A DNA stretch of 64,000 nucleotides from Candidatus Rokuibacteriota bacterium (GTDB lineage Bacteria > Methylomirabilota > Methylomirabilia > Rokubacteriales > CSP1-6), in NCBI GenBank assembly GCA_003220435.1, contig QHSL01000071.1:28538-92537 (forward strand). Reading direction: 5' to 3'. The notes below the pieces were generated by a model that worked only from the letters and a program-made list of their open reading frames with translations, was not told where the DNA came from and ran no database searches. The translations under genes were made by a program, and so were the position numbers. Of this stretch, positions 16,618 to 25,532 are shown one piece after another (the stretch's first letter is position 1; each line of letters begins with the position of its first letter).

Positions 16618-17636
16618 GGGCGATGGTCTTCCACGGCCCGGGCGATCTGCGCCGAGAGGAGCTCCCGGTGCCCGCGCCGGCGCCGGGCGAGATCGTCCTG
16701 CGTATCGACGCCGCGCTGACGTGCGGCACCGACGTGAAGACGCTCCGGCGCGGGCACCCGGTGATGATCCCGAAGGTGCCGACCGTGTTCGGCCACGAGT
16801 TCGCGGGCACCGTGACCGCCGTGGGCTCGGGCGTCGCCCAGTTCCGCGAGGGCGATCGGGTGGTCGCGGCCAACTCGGCGCCGTGCGGCGGCTGCCCGTC
16901 GTGTGTCGCCGGGCGGCCCAACCTCTGCGAAGATTTGTTGTTCGTCAACGGCGCGTACGGGGAGTTCATCGCGCTGCCGCCCCGCCTCGTCGCGCGCAAC
17001 GTCGTGCCGCTGGGGCCATCGCTCCCGGCCTCGCGCGCGGCCTTTGCCGAGCCGCTGGCGTGCGCGCTGCTGGCGGTCGAGCGCGCCCGGATCGAGGCGG
17101 GCCAGACCGTGGTCGTGCTCGGCCACGGTCCGCTCGGCTGCCTGCTCGGTATGCTCGCGGCGTCGCGCCAGGCGCGGGTCGTCATGGTCGGCAAGGCCGG
17201 ATGGCGATTCGATCGACTGCGGAGGCTCGAGTTCGCGCGCTGGCTGGACGCCACCGCCGGCAACGTCGTCGAGGCCGTGCGCGCCGCCAACGGTGGGCGG
17301 GGTGCCGACGTGGTGGTGGACGCCACCGGGCGGCCGGAGGTGTGGGAGCAGGCCGTGGATGCGGTGGGACGCGGAGGCACCGTGGTATTCTTCGGCGGCT
17401 GCGCGCCCGGAACGTCGATCCGCCTCGATACGCGGCGGACGCATTACGAGGAGCTGACGCTCCTCGGCGCCTTCCACCACACGCCGGCGACGATCCGGCG
17501 AGCGGTCGATGCGCTGGCGTCGGGCGTGCTGGTGCCGGACGAGCTCATCAGCCACCGGATGGCGCTCGAGGAGGTCGGGCGGGCGCTGGAGCTCATGGCG
17601 AAAGGAGAGGCCCTCAAGGTGCTGATCGAATCGTGA
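16614..17636 (+). CDS. Zinc-dependent medium-chain alcohol dehydrogenase, copy 2
   Basis: A 340-residue relative of the preceding protein. It keeps TCGTDVKTLRRGHP and GHEFAGTV for the catalytic zinc, four structural-zinc cysteines in PCGGCPSCVAGRPNLC, and GHGPLGCLLGM for the cofactor. It has a threonine-type polyol-dehydrogenase look (KTLRRGHPVMIPKVPTVFGHE split around residues 41-62). The two copies are divergent, so they are more likely separate steps or a heteromer than a recent duplication. Both overlaps are GTGA. Confidence 0.88.
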   Translation: MRAMVFHGPGDLRREELPVPAPAPGEIVLRIDAALTCGTDVKTLRRGHPVMIPKVPTVFGHEFAGTVTAVGSGVAQFREGDRVVAANSAPCGGCPSCVAGRPNLCEDLLFVNGAYGEFIALPPRLVARNVVPLGPSLPASRAAFAEPLACALLAVERARIEAGQTVVVLGHGPLGCLLGMLAASRQARVVMVGKAGWRFDRLRRLEFARWLDATAGNVVEAVRAANGGRGADVVVDATGRPEVWEQAVDAVGRGGTVVFFGGCAPGTSIRLDTRRTHYEELTLLGAFHHTPATIRRAVDALASGVLVPDELISHRMALEEVGRALELMAKGEALKVLIES

Positions 17637-18238
17637 TCCCTCGATCCTGTCTCGTCGTGATCGCGACGGTACTGATCCTCGCTACCCTCGCCCCGCCGGC
17701 CGCCTCATTCGACTCCGCCACGGTGTTCGCGAAGGGCACGTACGTGATCTCGGCGGAAGGCGTCTACGGCCAGCAGGTCAACCTCGAGAGCGTGGCCCAC
17801 CAGAGCGACATCGACTTCTGGGGCCTCGGCCTCCGCGCGTCGATCCTGCCGTTAGGGCCCACCGGCCCCGGCGTCGTCAGGGGCTCGCTCGAGGTGGGCC
17901 TGGAGCCGTACTACCAGCACTACGTCGACCCACAGTCCGCGTTCTGGGCCGGGCTCAGTCTCGTGCTCCGGTACCATCTCCTGTCCCTCGGGCGCTTCGT
18001 TCCTTACGCAGAGGTGGCCGGCGGCGCGGGCGCCACCGACCTGAAGGTGAAGGAGATCGCCTCCGACTTCTCGTTCGTAGTCTGGGGCGGCGTCGGCGCG
18101 TCGCTGTTCGTCACCGACCATACGGCGATCTACGCCGGTTACCGGCTCGAGCACAACTCCAACGGCAACATCGAGCAGCCGAACCGAGGCTTCGAGTCGC
18201 ACATCGGTGTGCTCGGCGTGTCATACTATTTCCGATGA
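17633..18238 (+). CDS. PagL-like lipid A 3-O-deacylase (acyloxyacyl hydrolase)
   Basis: A 201-residue exported protein with a signal peptide (about 1-25) and an all-beta body that would form an eight-strand outer-membrane barrel ending in the aromatic GVSYYFR. Near the C-terminus EHNSNGNIEQPNRGFE reproduces the PagL catalytic pattern H-x-S-N followed by Glu 12 residues after the histidine. PagL removes the 3-linked acyl chain of lipid A. The GTG start overlaps the dehydrogenase stop and the stop overlaps a possible ispH start. Its presence suggests that outer-membrane lipid A is adjusted together with hopanoid content. Confidence 0.82.
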   Translation: MIPRSCLVVIATVLILATLAPPAASFDSATVFAKGTYVISAEGVYGQQVNLESVAHQSDIDFWGLGLRASILPLGPTGPGVVRGSLEVGLEPYYQHYVDPQSAFWAGLSLVLRYHLLSLGRFVPYAEVAGGAGATDLKVKEIASDFSFVVWGGVGASLFVTDHTAIYAGYRLEHNSNGNIEQPNRGFESHIGVLGVSYYFR

Positions 18239-18267
18239 CGCTGTCGCCCGACGAGGAGCCACCAGCG

Positions 18268-19260
18268 ATGAAAGCCCCTATCTCCGAAATATTGTTAGCC
18301 GGCCCGCGCGGCTTCTGCGCGGGCGTCGAGCGGGCGATCGACATCGTCGAGCTGGCGCTGTCGGTGTGCCGGCCGCCCGTCTACGTCCGCCGCGAGATCG
18401 TCCACAACCGCCTTGTCGTCGAGACGCTCCGGACGCAGGGCGCGATCTTCGTGGACGAGCTGGACGAGGTGCCGGACAACGCCACCGTGATCTTCAGCGC
18501 CCACGGGATCTCGCCGGAGGTCCGCAACGAGGCGGCTCGGCGCGGCCTCCGCGTGATCGACGCGACGTGCCCGCTGGTGACCAAGGTCCATCTCGAGGCG
18601 ATCCGCTACGCGCGCGAGGGCTACTCGATCGTGCTCATCGGCCACGAGGATCACGACGAGGTCATCGGCACGCTCGGCGAGGCGCCGGACCGCATCTTCG
18701 TCATCTGCGACGTGGACGAGGTCGCGAAGCTCGAGGTCCCGAACCCGAGCAAGATCGCCTATCTCACGCAGACCACGCTCTCGGTGGACGACACCCGCGA
18801 CGTGATCGATGCCCTGCGCCGCAAGTTCCCGAAGATCGTCGGCCCGTCGCGCAACGACATCTGCTACGCGACCCAGAACCGCCAGGCCGCGGTGAAGCGC
18901 CTGGCCAACGACGTCGACGTCCTGCTGGTGATCGGCTCGGCCAACAGCTCCAACGCGATCCGGCTCGTGGAGGTGGCCCAGACCGCGGGCACCGCGGCTT
19001 ACCTGATCAACGACGTCGGCGACATCCGGGGCGAGTGGCTCGACAGCGCCCATCGCGTCGGCATCACCGCCGGCGCCTCGACGCCGGAGATCCTCGTGAC
19101 GCAGACGGTGGAAGCGTTGCGGCAGCAGGGGGTCGCGGTGCGCGAAGTCCACGTGGTCGAGGAGGACGTCCGGTTCGCGCTCCCGCAGGAGCTCGCGCGC
19201 ATGGCCGAGGAGCGCGGGATGACCCTGCCGGCGCGGACGGCGATGCGCCAGACTATTTAG
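18268..19260 (+). CDS. ispH: IspH, 4-hydroxy-3-methylbut-2-enyl diphosphate reductase
   Basis: A 330-residue [4Fe-4S] enzyme, the last step of the MEP pathway, giving IPP and DMAPP for hopanoid and other isoprenoids. The three cluster cysteines lie in PRGFCAGV, DATCPLVTKVH and RNDICYATQNRQ, with the conserved SAHG and SANSSNAIRL loops. I chose the ATG at 18268, preceded by GAGGAG at good distance. An in-frame ATG at 18235, overlapping the pagL-like stop as ATGA, would add 11 residues and is the alternative. It closes the plus hopanoid operon and is followed by a GC-rich hairpin. Confidence 0.94.
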   Translation: MKAPISEILLAGPRGFCAGVERAIDIVELALSVCRPPVYVRREIVHNRLVVETLRTQGAIFVDELDEVPDNATVIFSAHGISPEVRNEAARRGLRVIDATCPLVTKVHLEAIRYAREGYSIVLIGHEDHDEVIGTLGEAPDRIFVICDVDEVAKLEVPNPSKIAYLTQTTLSVDDTRDVIDALRRKFPKIVGPSRNDICYATQNRQAAVKRLANDVDVLLVIGSANSSNAIRLVEVAQTAGTAAYLINDVGDIRGEWLDSAHRVGITAGASTPEILVTQTVEALRQQGVAVREVHVVEEDVRFALPQELARMAEERGMTLPARTAMRQTI

Positions 19261-19262
19261 AT

Positions 19263-19284
19263 GGGGGGCCTCGACGGGCCCCCC
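19263..19284 (+). terminator. GC hairpin just after ispH, possible terminator
   Basis: Bases 19263-19270 pair perfectly with 19277-19284 (8 G:C pairs, 6-base loop), starting 2 bases after the ispH stop. No T-run follows, so it would be an atypical terminator or an mRNA 3' stabiliser. Confidence 0.45.
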
Positions 19285-19386
19285 AAGCCCCCCGTGCTCG
19301 GACGCGCCGCGGCGGAGCCGTGGCGCGCCTCGATGTCGCGTCTCGTGCTGGCGGGCCTCGAAGGGCCCCAAGCCCTCCGCGCTCGG
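19266..19386. repeat. Imperfect direct repeat pair in the ispH-uma2 gap
   Basis: Bases 19266-19301 and 19353-19386 share the order GGGCCTCGA, GGGCCCC, AAGCCC and GCTCGG with few differences. Both copies can fold into a small hairpin. The gap (19261-19401) contains nothing else that I recognise. Confidence 0.55.
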
Positions 19387-19401
19387 TAGCGCCAGGGCGG
19401 G

Positions 19402-19965
19402 TCAGCCGAGCAGGTCGTCTACCCCTACCATGACGTCCGGGAACGCGAGGCTGGCGAGCGGCTCGCCACGGACGAGGGTGCGGACGGCGCGGTAGCGGCG
19501 GCCCGCCGGCTCGCGGTGCACCTCGAGCCGCTGGCTCACGAGGTCGCACATCCAGGTCTCCCGCACCCCGGCCCGTGCATAGAGCGGAATCCGCACCCGG
19601 CGCTCCAGCCGCACGCTCGTGTCCGCAACTTCGATGAGGAGCAGCACGTCCGCCGCGGCCGGGTGGGACGTCGTGTAGAAATCGTCGCGCGGACGCAGCA
19701 GCATCACATCGGGCTGCAGCTCGGAGTCCTCCTTCGGGAACCGCACCGGGTTCTGGACGCGCACGATCGCCCGCTCGCCGAGACGCGAGGTCCACAGCCG
19801 GGTGAGCCGATCGACCGTGCCGGCGTGACGCGCTCCGATCGGTTCCCGCACGACGATGTGACCGGCGATCAGCTCGAGCCGCTCGTCGTCGGCGAGAATG
19901 CCGGTCTCGCCCATCCGCTGATATTCGTCCACGGTGAATCGCCGCCGTTGAAGAACCTCGCTCAT
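19402..19965 (-). CDS. Uma2-family putative endonuclease, copy 1
   Basis: A 187-residue Uma2/DUF820 protein with a PD-(D/E)XK-like fold. It opens with RRRFTVDEYQRMGETGILADDERLELI and has the later LLLIEVADTS core. The usual DRxxK after this core is degenerate here (LERRVRI), so catalytic activity may be lost. Uma2 proteins are common, often multicopy, and of unclear function. A close relative lies at 40228-40812 on the same strand. It is separated from the neighbouring genes on both sides. Confidence 0.85.
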   Translation of the reverse strand: MSEVLQRRRFTVDEYQRMGETGILADDERLELIAGHIVVREPIGARHAGTVDRLTRLWTSRLGERAIVRVQNPVRFPKEDSELQPDVMLLRPRDDFYTTSHPAAADVLLLIEVADTSVRLERRVRIPLYARAGVRETWMCDLVSQRLEVHREPAGRRYRAVRTLVRGEPLASLAFPDVMVGVDDLLG

Positions 19966-20084
19966 CGACTACGCCTCCGCGCACATTCTACGCTGCGGCG
20001 CGGGGCGATCAGTGTGTCGATTCGGAGACGTAAGACGGGCGTCAGCCGGTGGAACGGATCGCAGCGGTGGCCGGCGAGACGTCG

Positions 20085-20702
20085 TCAAGCGTGATTCTTC
20101 ACCGCGTGATAGCCCCGCCACATCTCTCGAAGGTTGCCGTAAAGCCACAAACCGGGAACGGTCGGGAGGAGGGCGGCGACCAGCAACTCCTTCGCGAGCA
20201 CCAGACCCGTGCCGACGAACACCAGAAAGAAAGCGACGAGCGCGGTGACGATGCCCAGCACCATCATCCGTTCGCCTCGCGTCGCGGTGCCGCGGACAAG
20301 CGATTCCATCGAGATGTAGGCATGCCTGGCGCGGAGCATCTTGACCTTCGAGGCGCCGGTGGGCGACGGGGCACTCGGCCACGCGCCCAGCACCTGGGGT
20401 ACGGTGACGACCTTGCCCTCGCGACGATCGGGCGAACCGCGTCGAAGGGTGTAGATGGTCATTGCGATCAGATCCGTCACCAGCACGGTCACGGCGAGAA
20501 TCAGAATGGCCCAACCGACTGCGGCAGCGATCTCGACCGCGCGACCGTAGCCAGGGGATGCCGAGATCGCCTGCTGCAGAAGGGCGCCCGCGACGAGCAC
20601 CACCAGAGTAAGCACCCAGAACACGAACAGGCGCCCTGCGCGCCGGAAGAAAAACACGAGGAACGCGACGACGGCAAGAGCCCAGAGCGCGACCCAGGCC
20701 AT
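20085..20702 (-). CDS. Integral membrane protein, unknown function
   Basis: A 205-residue protein with about five hydrophobic helices: two in residues 1-40, one at about 60-85, and two at about 147-185. Between them is a cytoplasmic or periplasmic loop (about 90-145) rich in basic residues. A GGGGAGG ribosome site precedes the ATG. I recognise no family. It is the last gene of a long minus-strand run of envelope genes, 15 bases after the preceding one. Confidence 0.75.
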   Translation of the reverse strand: MAWVALWALAVVAFLVFFFRRAGRLFVFWVLTLVVLVAGALLQQAISASPGYGRAVEIAAAVGWAILILAVTVLVTDLIAMTIYTLRRGSPDRREGKVVTVPQVLGAWPSAPSPTGASKVKMLRARHAYISMESLVRGTATRGERMMVLGIVTALVAFFLVFVGTGLVLAKELLVAALLPTVPGLWLYGNLREMWRGYHAVKNHA

Positions 20703-20717
20703 CGGGTTGCCTCCCCC

Positions 20718-21269
20718 TTACGCGCGAAGGAGCGCGTCGGTGAGCCGGACGATCGCGTAGACCATCGTGGCCGCGAGCAAGAGCTTCACTGACGAGGGCC
20801 GGAACAGCACCATGAGCAGAGAGAACATGCCGAAGATCGTCATCGTCCCACCGACGGTGATCACGAGCTTTCGCCGCATGTCCCCGTCGCTCCACAGCGT
20901 CCCAGAGCGCCAGGCGTCCTTCAGCTCGCGCAGCGGCCACTCCATCGGCGGATCGATCTGCCGGCCCCGGCGCCAGCCCTTGAACCACGCGGTGGAAGCG
21001 ATCGGGCCGGGGCTCAGGATCTGCGTGCGTGCCGAGAGTCGGTCGAGCTCCGAATCCGACATCGGGCGGCCGTACTCGGCGCCAACGATCACCGCGCCGC
21101 CGAGGAGAACGAGGAACCCCACGACCGACACCCCCAGAGTGAGCGGGAACAGCCAGGGGCGGCTCTGGTCGATCCAGTAGGCGAACGTCTTGACGAGAGG
21201 TATCTCGCCGACTGCAATCAGCGCGACGATTCCCCCGAGCAGCTTCGCCCACTCGAGCGCGGTGTTCAT
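20718..21269 (-). CDS. Membrane protein, unknown function
   Basis: A 183-residue protein with four hydrophobic stretches (about 9-25, 39-63, 133-150, 155-172) and a polar middle of about 65 residues containing WFKGWRRGRQIDPP. No family recognised. It begins 9 bases after the OmpA-family gene and is followed closely by another membrane protein, so the three are probably co-expressed. No clear ribosome site, which fits re-initiation after the OmpA stop. Confidence 0.72.
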   Translation of the reverse strand: MNTALEWAKLLGGIVALIAVGEIPLVKTFAYWIDQSRPWLFPLTLGVSVVGFLVLLGGAVIVGAEYGRPMSDSELDRLSARTQILSPGPIASTAWFKGWRRGRQIDPPMEWPLRELKDAWRSGTLWSDGDMRRKLVITVGGTMTIFGMFSLLMVLFRPSSVKLLLAATMVYAIVRLTDALLRA

Positions 21270-21278
21270 GGCCGCGCG

Positions 21279-21860
21279 CTATTTCTTGACGACGATCTCG
21301 ACCCGTCGATTCTTCTGTCGCCCCTCCGGATCGTCGGAGCCGTCGGGTCGGGTGTTCGAGACGACCGGCTTCTTCGCGCCGAGACCGTGAGTGGCGAACT
21401 TGATGTCGTTGAGCCCTTCCCGGCTCACCAGCCAGTCACGGACGGAGCCGGCCCGCCGCTCCGAGAGCTTCTGGTTATAGGCGTCCGTCCCCTTGGCGTC
21501 GGTGTGGCCCTCGACCTCGACGGTCCCCTTGGCTTTCTCCCGGATGAGCGCCGCCGCCTTCTTGAGCACTTGCTGGGCTTCCGGCTTGATGTCCGCCTTG
21601 TCGAAGTCGAAGAGCACGTCCGCGGCCAGCTCGATACGGATCTCGACGGCGGTTTCTTTGACGTGCAGGTCCTGGATCGTGCCGGCGAGATCCTCGACTC
21701 GGCTGACCAGCGTACGGACGTCGGCTTGGACCTTGGACCGGTCGACCCGAGTGTCCTCGGTGATCGCGCCTTTCGAGTCGGCGGCGCTCGTCGCGCCCGG
21801 CGACCACCCCAGCAACGACGCGAGCACCAGCGGCGCGAGCGCGCTCCAGGGGCGGCTCAT
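21279..21860 (-). CDS. OmpA-family peptidoglycan-binding protein
   Basis: A 193-residue exported protein with a signal peptide (about 1-27), a short helical region (about 40-70) and a C-terminal OmpA domain. The domain shows VLFDFDKADIKPEAQQVL, VEVEGHTDAKGTDAYNQKLSERRA (split across the motif) and GRQKNRRVEI, the standard peptidoglycan-binding signature. There is no N-terminal barrel or lipobox, so it is a periplasmic OmpA-like protein. The ATG overlaps the preceding lipoprotein stop (ATGA), so the two are coupled. It probably ties the products of this operon to the cell wall. Confidence 0.92.
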   Translation of the reverse strand: MSRPWSALAPLVLASLLGWSPGATSAADSKGAITEDTRVDRSKVQADVRTLVSRVEDLAGTIQDLHVKETAVEIRIELAADVLFDFDKADIKPEAQQVLKKAAALIREKAKGTVEVEGHTDAKGTDAYNQKLSERRAGSVRDWLVSREGLNDIKFATHGLGAKKPVVSNTRPDGSDDPEGRQKNRRVEIVVKK

Positions 21861-22456
21861 CGCGAGAGCGGCAGCTTCTCGAAGGGTGCGACGTCGGGCA
21901 CCACGAGATTGACGACAGCCACGCTGTCCGGCGGAGCGGGGAACTTGAACCAAACCACCGCCCGGCTGGCCGGCCCGACGGGAACGGGGTCGACGCCGAA
22001 GCCGGTTTCGGTTCCCATCTTGCCGCGCGCCACCGGCGCCGCGATCCACGCGCCCTGGCTGTCCTTCAACACGTGGTACTTCTTCTTCTCGGTCTCCGAG
22101 ATGAAGTACACGTCGTCCAGCGCGAACGGCTTCAGCGCCACCTTCTCCTTGCCGTTGTTCCGGTAGGCGAGCGTGACGGTGAGTATCCCTTCCTGGATGT
22201 TCGCCTTGACCAGATCGACTTCGACGTCTCCGACCATGGCCATCTGGGTCTGGATCGCTCTCGCGCCCGATGGCGCCGGCGCCGCCGCGGTCGCCGGCGC
22301 AGCCTGAGGCGCCGGCCCGGGGGTGGCCGGCGGCGCGGCCGCGGCCGGCGGAGGCGCGGGCGCCTTCGCAACTTCGTTCTGGTTGCAGCCCATGAGCATC
22401 ATTCCGGTCGCCAACATCAACACCCCGGCTCCCAGACAGAAATCTATCCTCAGCAT
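21857..22456 (-). CDS. Lipoprotein with Ala/Pro-rich linker, unknown function
   Basis: A 199-residue protein with a lipoprotein signal ending MMLMGC (lipid-attached Cys about 24). A low-complexity Ala/Pro linker (about 31-65) and a beta-rich C-terminal domain follow. The domain (DVEVDLVKANIQEGILTVTL split; VALKPFALDDVYFISE; AVVWFKFPAPPD) resembles the immunoglobulin-like DUF4352 type in general pattern only. The start ATG has GAGGACGAGGGAC upstream. The frame extends further into the next gene but that part is not coding. It overlaps the OmpA-family gene. Confidence 0.82.
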   Translation of the reverse strand: MLRIDFCLGAGVLMLATGMMLMGCNQNEVAKAPAPPPAAAAPPATPGPAPQAAPATAAAPAPSGARAIQTQMAMVGDVEVDLVKANIQEGILTVTLAYRNNGKEKVALKPFALDDVYFISETEKKKYHVLKDSQGAWIAAPVARGKMGTETGFGVDPVPVGPASRAVVWFKFPAPPDSVAVVNLVVPDVAPFEKLPLSR

Positions 22457-22500
22457 GTCCCTCGTCCTCCATTTTCCTCCGCGGCGAATTGCCGCGGCTC

Positions 22501-23619
22501 TCATCTGCTCGCCGCCTGCATGGACGCCGGGCAGTTCGGGATGTAGCCGTCGGTCCCGCCGAACTGCCGACTCCAGCGATGCTCGGGGTTCAGGGCACCC
22601 GAGGTCTTCGCGAAGAAGTTCTGGTTTTTCGCCATCAGCTCGAACACCGGCTTGAGCGGGGCGAGCTCCTTGGCCAGGGTCTTCTGACCGAGCACTCCGG
22701 CCGACCTGACGAGCTTGTCGAAGCCGTTGGCGAGCTTCTCCGAGCTGCATCCGGCGCCGTTGATCTCGTCCACAGCGTCGCGGAAGTCGCTGAGCGCGTT
22801 CAGGCTCCCGAGCAGCTCCTGACAGGTGTTTCCGGCCTTGATGACGCTCCCGAGGACGCTCGACAGCTGCTTGAACCCCGTGAGCGTGTCTTCGAACGCC
22901 GAGCGCAGGGCCTCGTCCCGTGCCGCCTTATTCCGGGACACCTGGGCCAGGAACTGAGTCACGTTCACCGCGCGGTCGGCGCCGAGCTTCATCTGCGTCA
23001 GCATGGTCGTGTCCGGACACAGCCGATGCTGCCCGGCTGCCGCCTGACTGGGCGCCGGGCATCTCAGCGTGCCGGCAAGGTAGCCGAGATTGGCCATCAC
23101 GCGCTCGATCGCGGAGGCGTCGTCACAGCGCTCCCTCTCTCCTGGACGCGGCGGGTAGTTCGTGATCGCGAAGGCGCAGCTCGTCGTGTCGGGGAACAGC
23201 GACCGGTCGCTCACGGTCTTCAGGCCGAAGCGATCGCGGTGGATCTGGCCGATCAGCGGGATCGTGAGCTTGTATGCGCCGTACTGCGGGGCGACGTTGA
23301 ACCGACAGGCCAGCTCCTTGTTGGAGAGTCGACCGAAGAGCGGGTCGAAATCGGCCGTGAACTTTGCGAGGGACCCGCGGTCCGGTGAACCGCCGGCGAG
23401 GATCAACTGCTGGAGCGCGGCGATCGTTCGGCAGGCGCTCGAGACTTCACATTTCTGGTCCGTCGCCACCTGGGCCACTTGCCAGGGGCGTCCGAGCTGA
23501 GCCAGAGCGCCCGCGAGTGAGCACGCCTGGCCGAGCCCGGCGCCTTGCTGGGCGAGTGCCGGGCCATTCATGAGGACGATCATCGGGAGCCCGAGCAGAA
23601 GCACCACACGTCTCGTCAT
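22501..23619 (-). CDS. Exported protein, unknown family
   Basis: A 372-residue protein with a signal peptide (about 1-23, ending PALAQ) and no membrane helix. It is mostly alpha-helical by composition and holds about twelve cysteines in the mature part, suggesting periplasmic disulfides. A ribosome site GGAGGGAGAC lies just before the ATG. I recognise no family. It sits between a larger exported protein and a lipoprotein in the same operon. Confidence 0.8.
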   Translation of the reverse strand: MTRRVVLLLGLPMIVLMNGPALAQQGAGLGQACSLAGALAQLGRPWQVAQVATDQKCEVSSACRTIAALQQLILAGGSPDRGSLAKFTADFDPLFGRLSNKELACRFNVAPQYGAYKLTIPLIGQIHRDRFGLKTVSDRSLFPDTTSCAFAITNYPPRPGERERCDDASAIERVMANLGYLAGTLRCPAPSQAAAGQHRLCPDTTMLTQMKLGADRAVNVTQFLAQVSRNKAARDEALRSAFEDTLTGFKQLSSVLGSVIKAGNTCQELLGSLNALSDFRDAVDEINGAGCSSEKLANGFDKLVRSAGVLGQKTLAKELAPLKPVFELMAKNQNFFAKTSGALNPEHRWSRQFGGTDGYIPNCPASMQAASR

Positions 23620-23647
23620 GTCTCCCTCCAGCGTCGCAGTGCTGCGT

Positions 23648-25510
23648 TCACTTCGGACACGGCGCGCTCGCCGCGCCCGGCTTGCCCGGTTGGGCGGCGG
23701 CCAGCGCGCCCACTGGAAACGATCCGAGCTTCTGTCTCACGACCTGGCTCTGGCCCTTGACGGTGGCGTTCTTCACGGCCGAGTCCGCGCCCGGCAGCTC
23801 CGGGCGCAGGAACTCGACGAGGTACCGGAGATTGATCCCGCCGTACACGTCGGCCGAGAGCCCCGCGGCGGCGGCGGTGGCGCTGGCCGGGCGCGTGCTG
23901 ATGCAGTCGGCGCGAGCGGCGCCTCGAAAGTCGGCGGTCACGTACACTTCAGGCCCGACCCGGGCCGCCAGCGCGCCGAGATTGACGTCCAGTCGAAGCG
24001 CCGGGAATACCGAGGGCGTGATCGTCACGCGGCCCTGCGCACTCAACTGAAGCTCGTGGGTGGATGGGCGAGATCCCGGCACCACCGTCGGCTCGCCGTT
24101 CTGCCGGCAGCCGTGGCCGTCGCACGTGAAGTTCAGCGGAATCGCCTGCTCGTCCTCCATCCGCAGCCGGGCATCCAGCAGGCCGACCGCGTCGATCGCC
24201 ACCTGGCCTTCGTACTCGAGGCCGATGTCGAACTCGACGGGAACCTCGCCGACCATGATCACGATCGGCGGCACGATCTGAACGGGCGCCGCCGGGAACG
24301 GCATCGGGATGCTCTTGTGGAAGGCGCCCCTCGCGTGCAGCTCCAGATCCACGGCGCTTCCCACGGTCAGCGTCCCGTTGATGGAAACGCTCTTCGGGCG
24401 CACCCAGGCCGGGAACGCCGTGACGACGAACGCGCACGGGATGACGAACGCCGCGATCTCGACGTCCGCTTTCAGATCGATCCGACGCAATGCGATCCGG
24501 GCGCGGCCGGAAACCCGCCCGTCCTTGCCCGAAAGGTCGATGGGAAGATCCGCTGACACGCTGAGACCCGAGACGCTGACTCGCCGGGGGCCGCTGGCAA
24601 GCGTCTGGTCGGCGAAGCACTTGAGCGCCAGGTCCTCTGTCATCTTCAGATCTCGGCCGACCTCGCGCGCGAGGTGCTTCCACTCGTCGTCGGCCTGGCG
24701 GCGCAGGGCGTCGGCCTGCTTGGCGACTTCGCCCTCGGCGTGCTTGACGGCTTCGTCGGCGCAGTGCACGGAGATGCTGTGACACCCACTGTGGCTTCCG
24801 CCGCCTCCCTTGTGCTTCAGACTCTCGGGGACGGTGTGCGTCTTGGCCCACGCCTCGACGAGCTTGCGGTTGACGACGTAGTGCGCGACCTCGTCCGGCC
24901 GGAGCGTCCGGGCGTGGGCCAGAAGAAATTGCTTCGCCGTGTCGGGCAGCCCCTGGGCCCCTTCGATACCCTTGACGCCACGCAGGTGGAGCACCTCGAT
25001 GTCGGTGGGCTTGCCGTCGATCGTGGTGGTCAGGCGCCGTGACTCCCAGTGAGTCTCCCGGCGCAGGACAGTGCGCGCCGGCGGGCCGGCGAGAATCGAA
25101 ATCTTCGGCAGGGCGACGCCCGGCCCCCCCGCGGCGGCGTTCGCGGGAGGGCCACCGGAGAGCCCGGGCCTGGACGTCTTCGGGAGGGCGGACGACGAGG
25201 CGCTCAGGATCGTGCAGCAGACGGCGCCGCCTATGGAGACTTGCTTGCTGTCGAAGTTCGCCGAGACGGGCTGGCCCACCTTGAGCGTGAACAGCAGCAG
25301 AGAGTCCTTCACCGCGAACTGAAAGGCCCGCCCGGTCGCCGACTCGTGCGCGGTGACGACTGCCGCACCAGTGTCGATGCTCGTGATCCGGCAGCAAGAC
25401 TCGGCCGCCGTCGCGCCGGGCGCCGACCCCACGAACAGCAGAGCGCAGAGCGCCAGGAGTGCCGAGGAGAGCGCCGCGGTCGTCGCGCCCGGACGAGCCC
25501 GTCTGGTCAT
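23648..25510 (-). CDS. Large exported protein with N-terminal twin-cysteine beta domain, unknown family
   Basis: A 620-residue protein with a signal peptide (about 1-35). The first mature domain (about 38-105) is bracketed by two CC pairs (ESCCRITSID and GAVCCTIL), looks like a small beta barrel and may be disulfide-linked. A Gly/Pro/Ala linker, a helical charged segment (about 235-290) and a long beta-rich region (about 300-560) with LDLELHARGAF-type amphipathic strands follow. I recognise no named family. The strand-rich half could be a lipid- or carbohydrate-binding fold, but this is a guess. It has its own ribosome site and close neighbours on both sides. Confidence 0.78.
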   Translation of the reverse strand: MTRRARPGATTAALSSALLALCALLFVGSAPGATAAESCCRITSIDTGAAVVTAHESATGRAFQFAVKDSLLLFTLKVGQPVSANFDSKQVSIGGAVCCTILSASSSALPKTSRPGLSGGPPANAAAGGPGVALPKISILAGPPARTVLRRETHWESRRLTTTIDGKPTDIEVLHLRGVKGIEGAQGLPDTAKQFLLAHARTLRPDEVAHYVVNRKLVEAWAKTHTVPESLKHKGGGGSHSGCHSISVHCADEAVKHAEGEVAKQADALRRQADDEWKHLAREVGRDLKMTEDLALKCFADQTLASGPRRVSVSGLSVSADLPIDLSGKDGRVSGRARIALRRIDLKADVEIAAFVIPCAFVVTAFPAWVRPKSVSINGTLTVGSAVDLELHARGAFHKSIPMPFPAAPVQIVPPIVIMVGEVPVEFDIGLEYEGQVAIDAVGLLDARLRMEDEQAIPLNFTCDGHGCRQNGEPTVVPGSRPSTHELQLSAQGRVTITPSVFPALRLDVNLGALAARVGPEVYVTADFRGAARADCISTRPASATAAAAGLSADVYGGINLRYLVEFLRPELPGADSAVKNATVKGQSQVVRQKLGSFPVGALAAAQPGKPGAASAPCPK

Positions 25511-25532
25511 CGATTGGTCCCCATCGCTCCGG

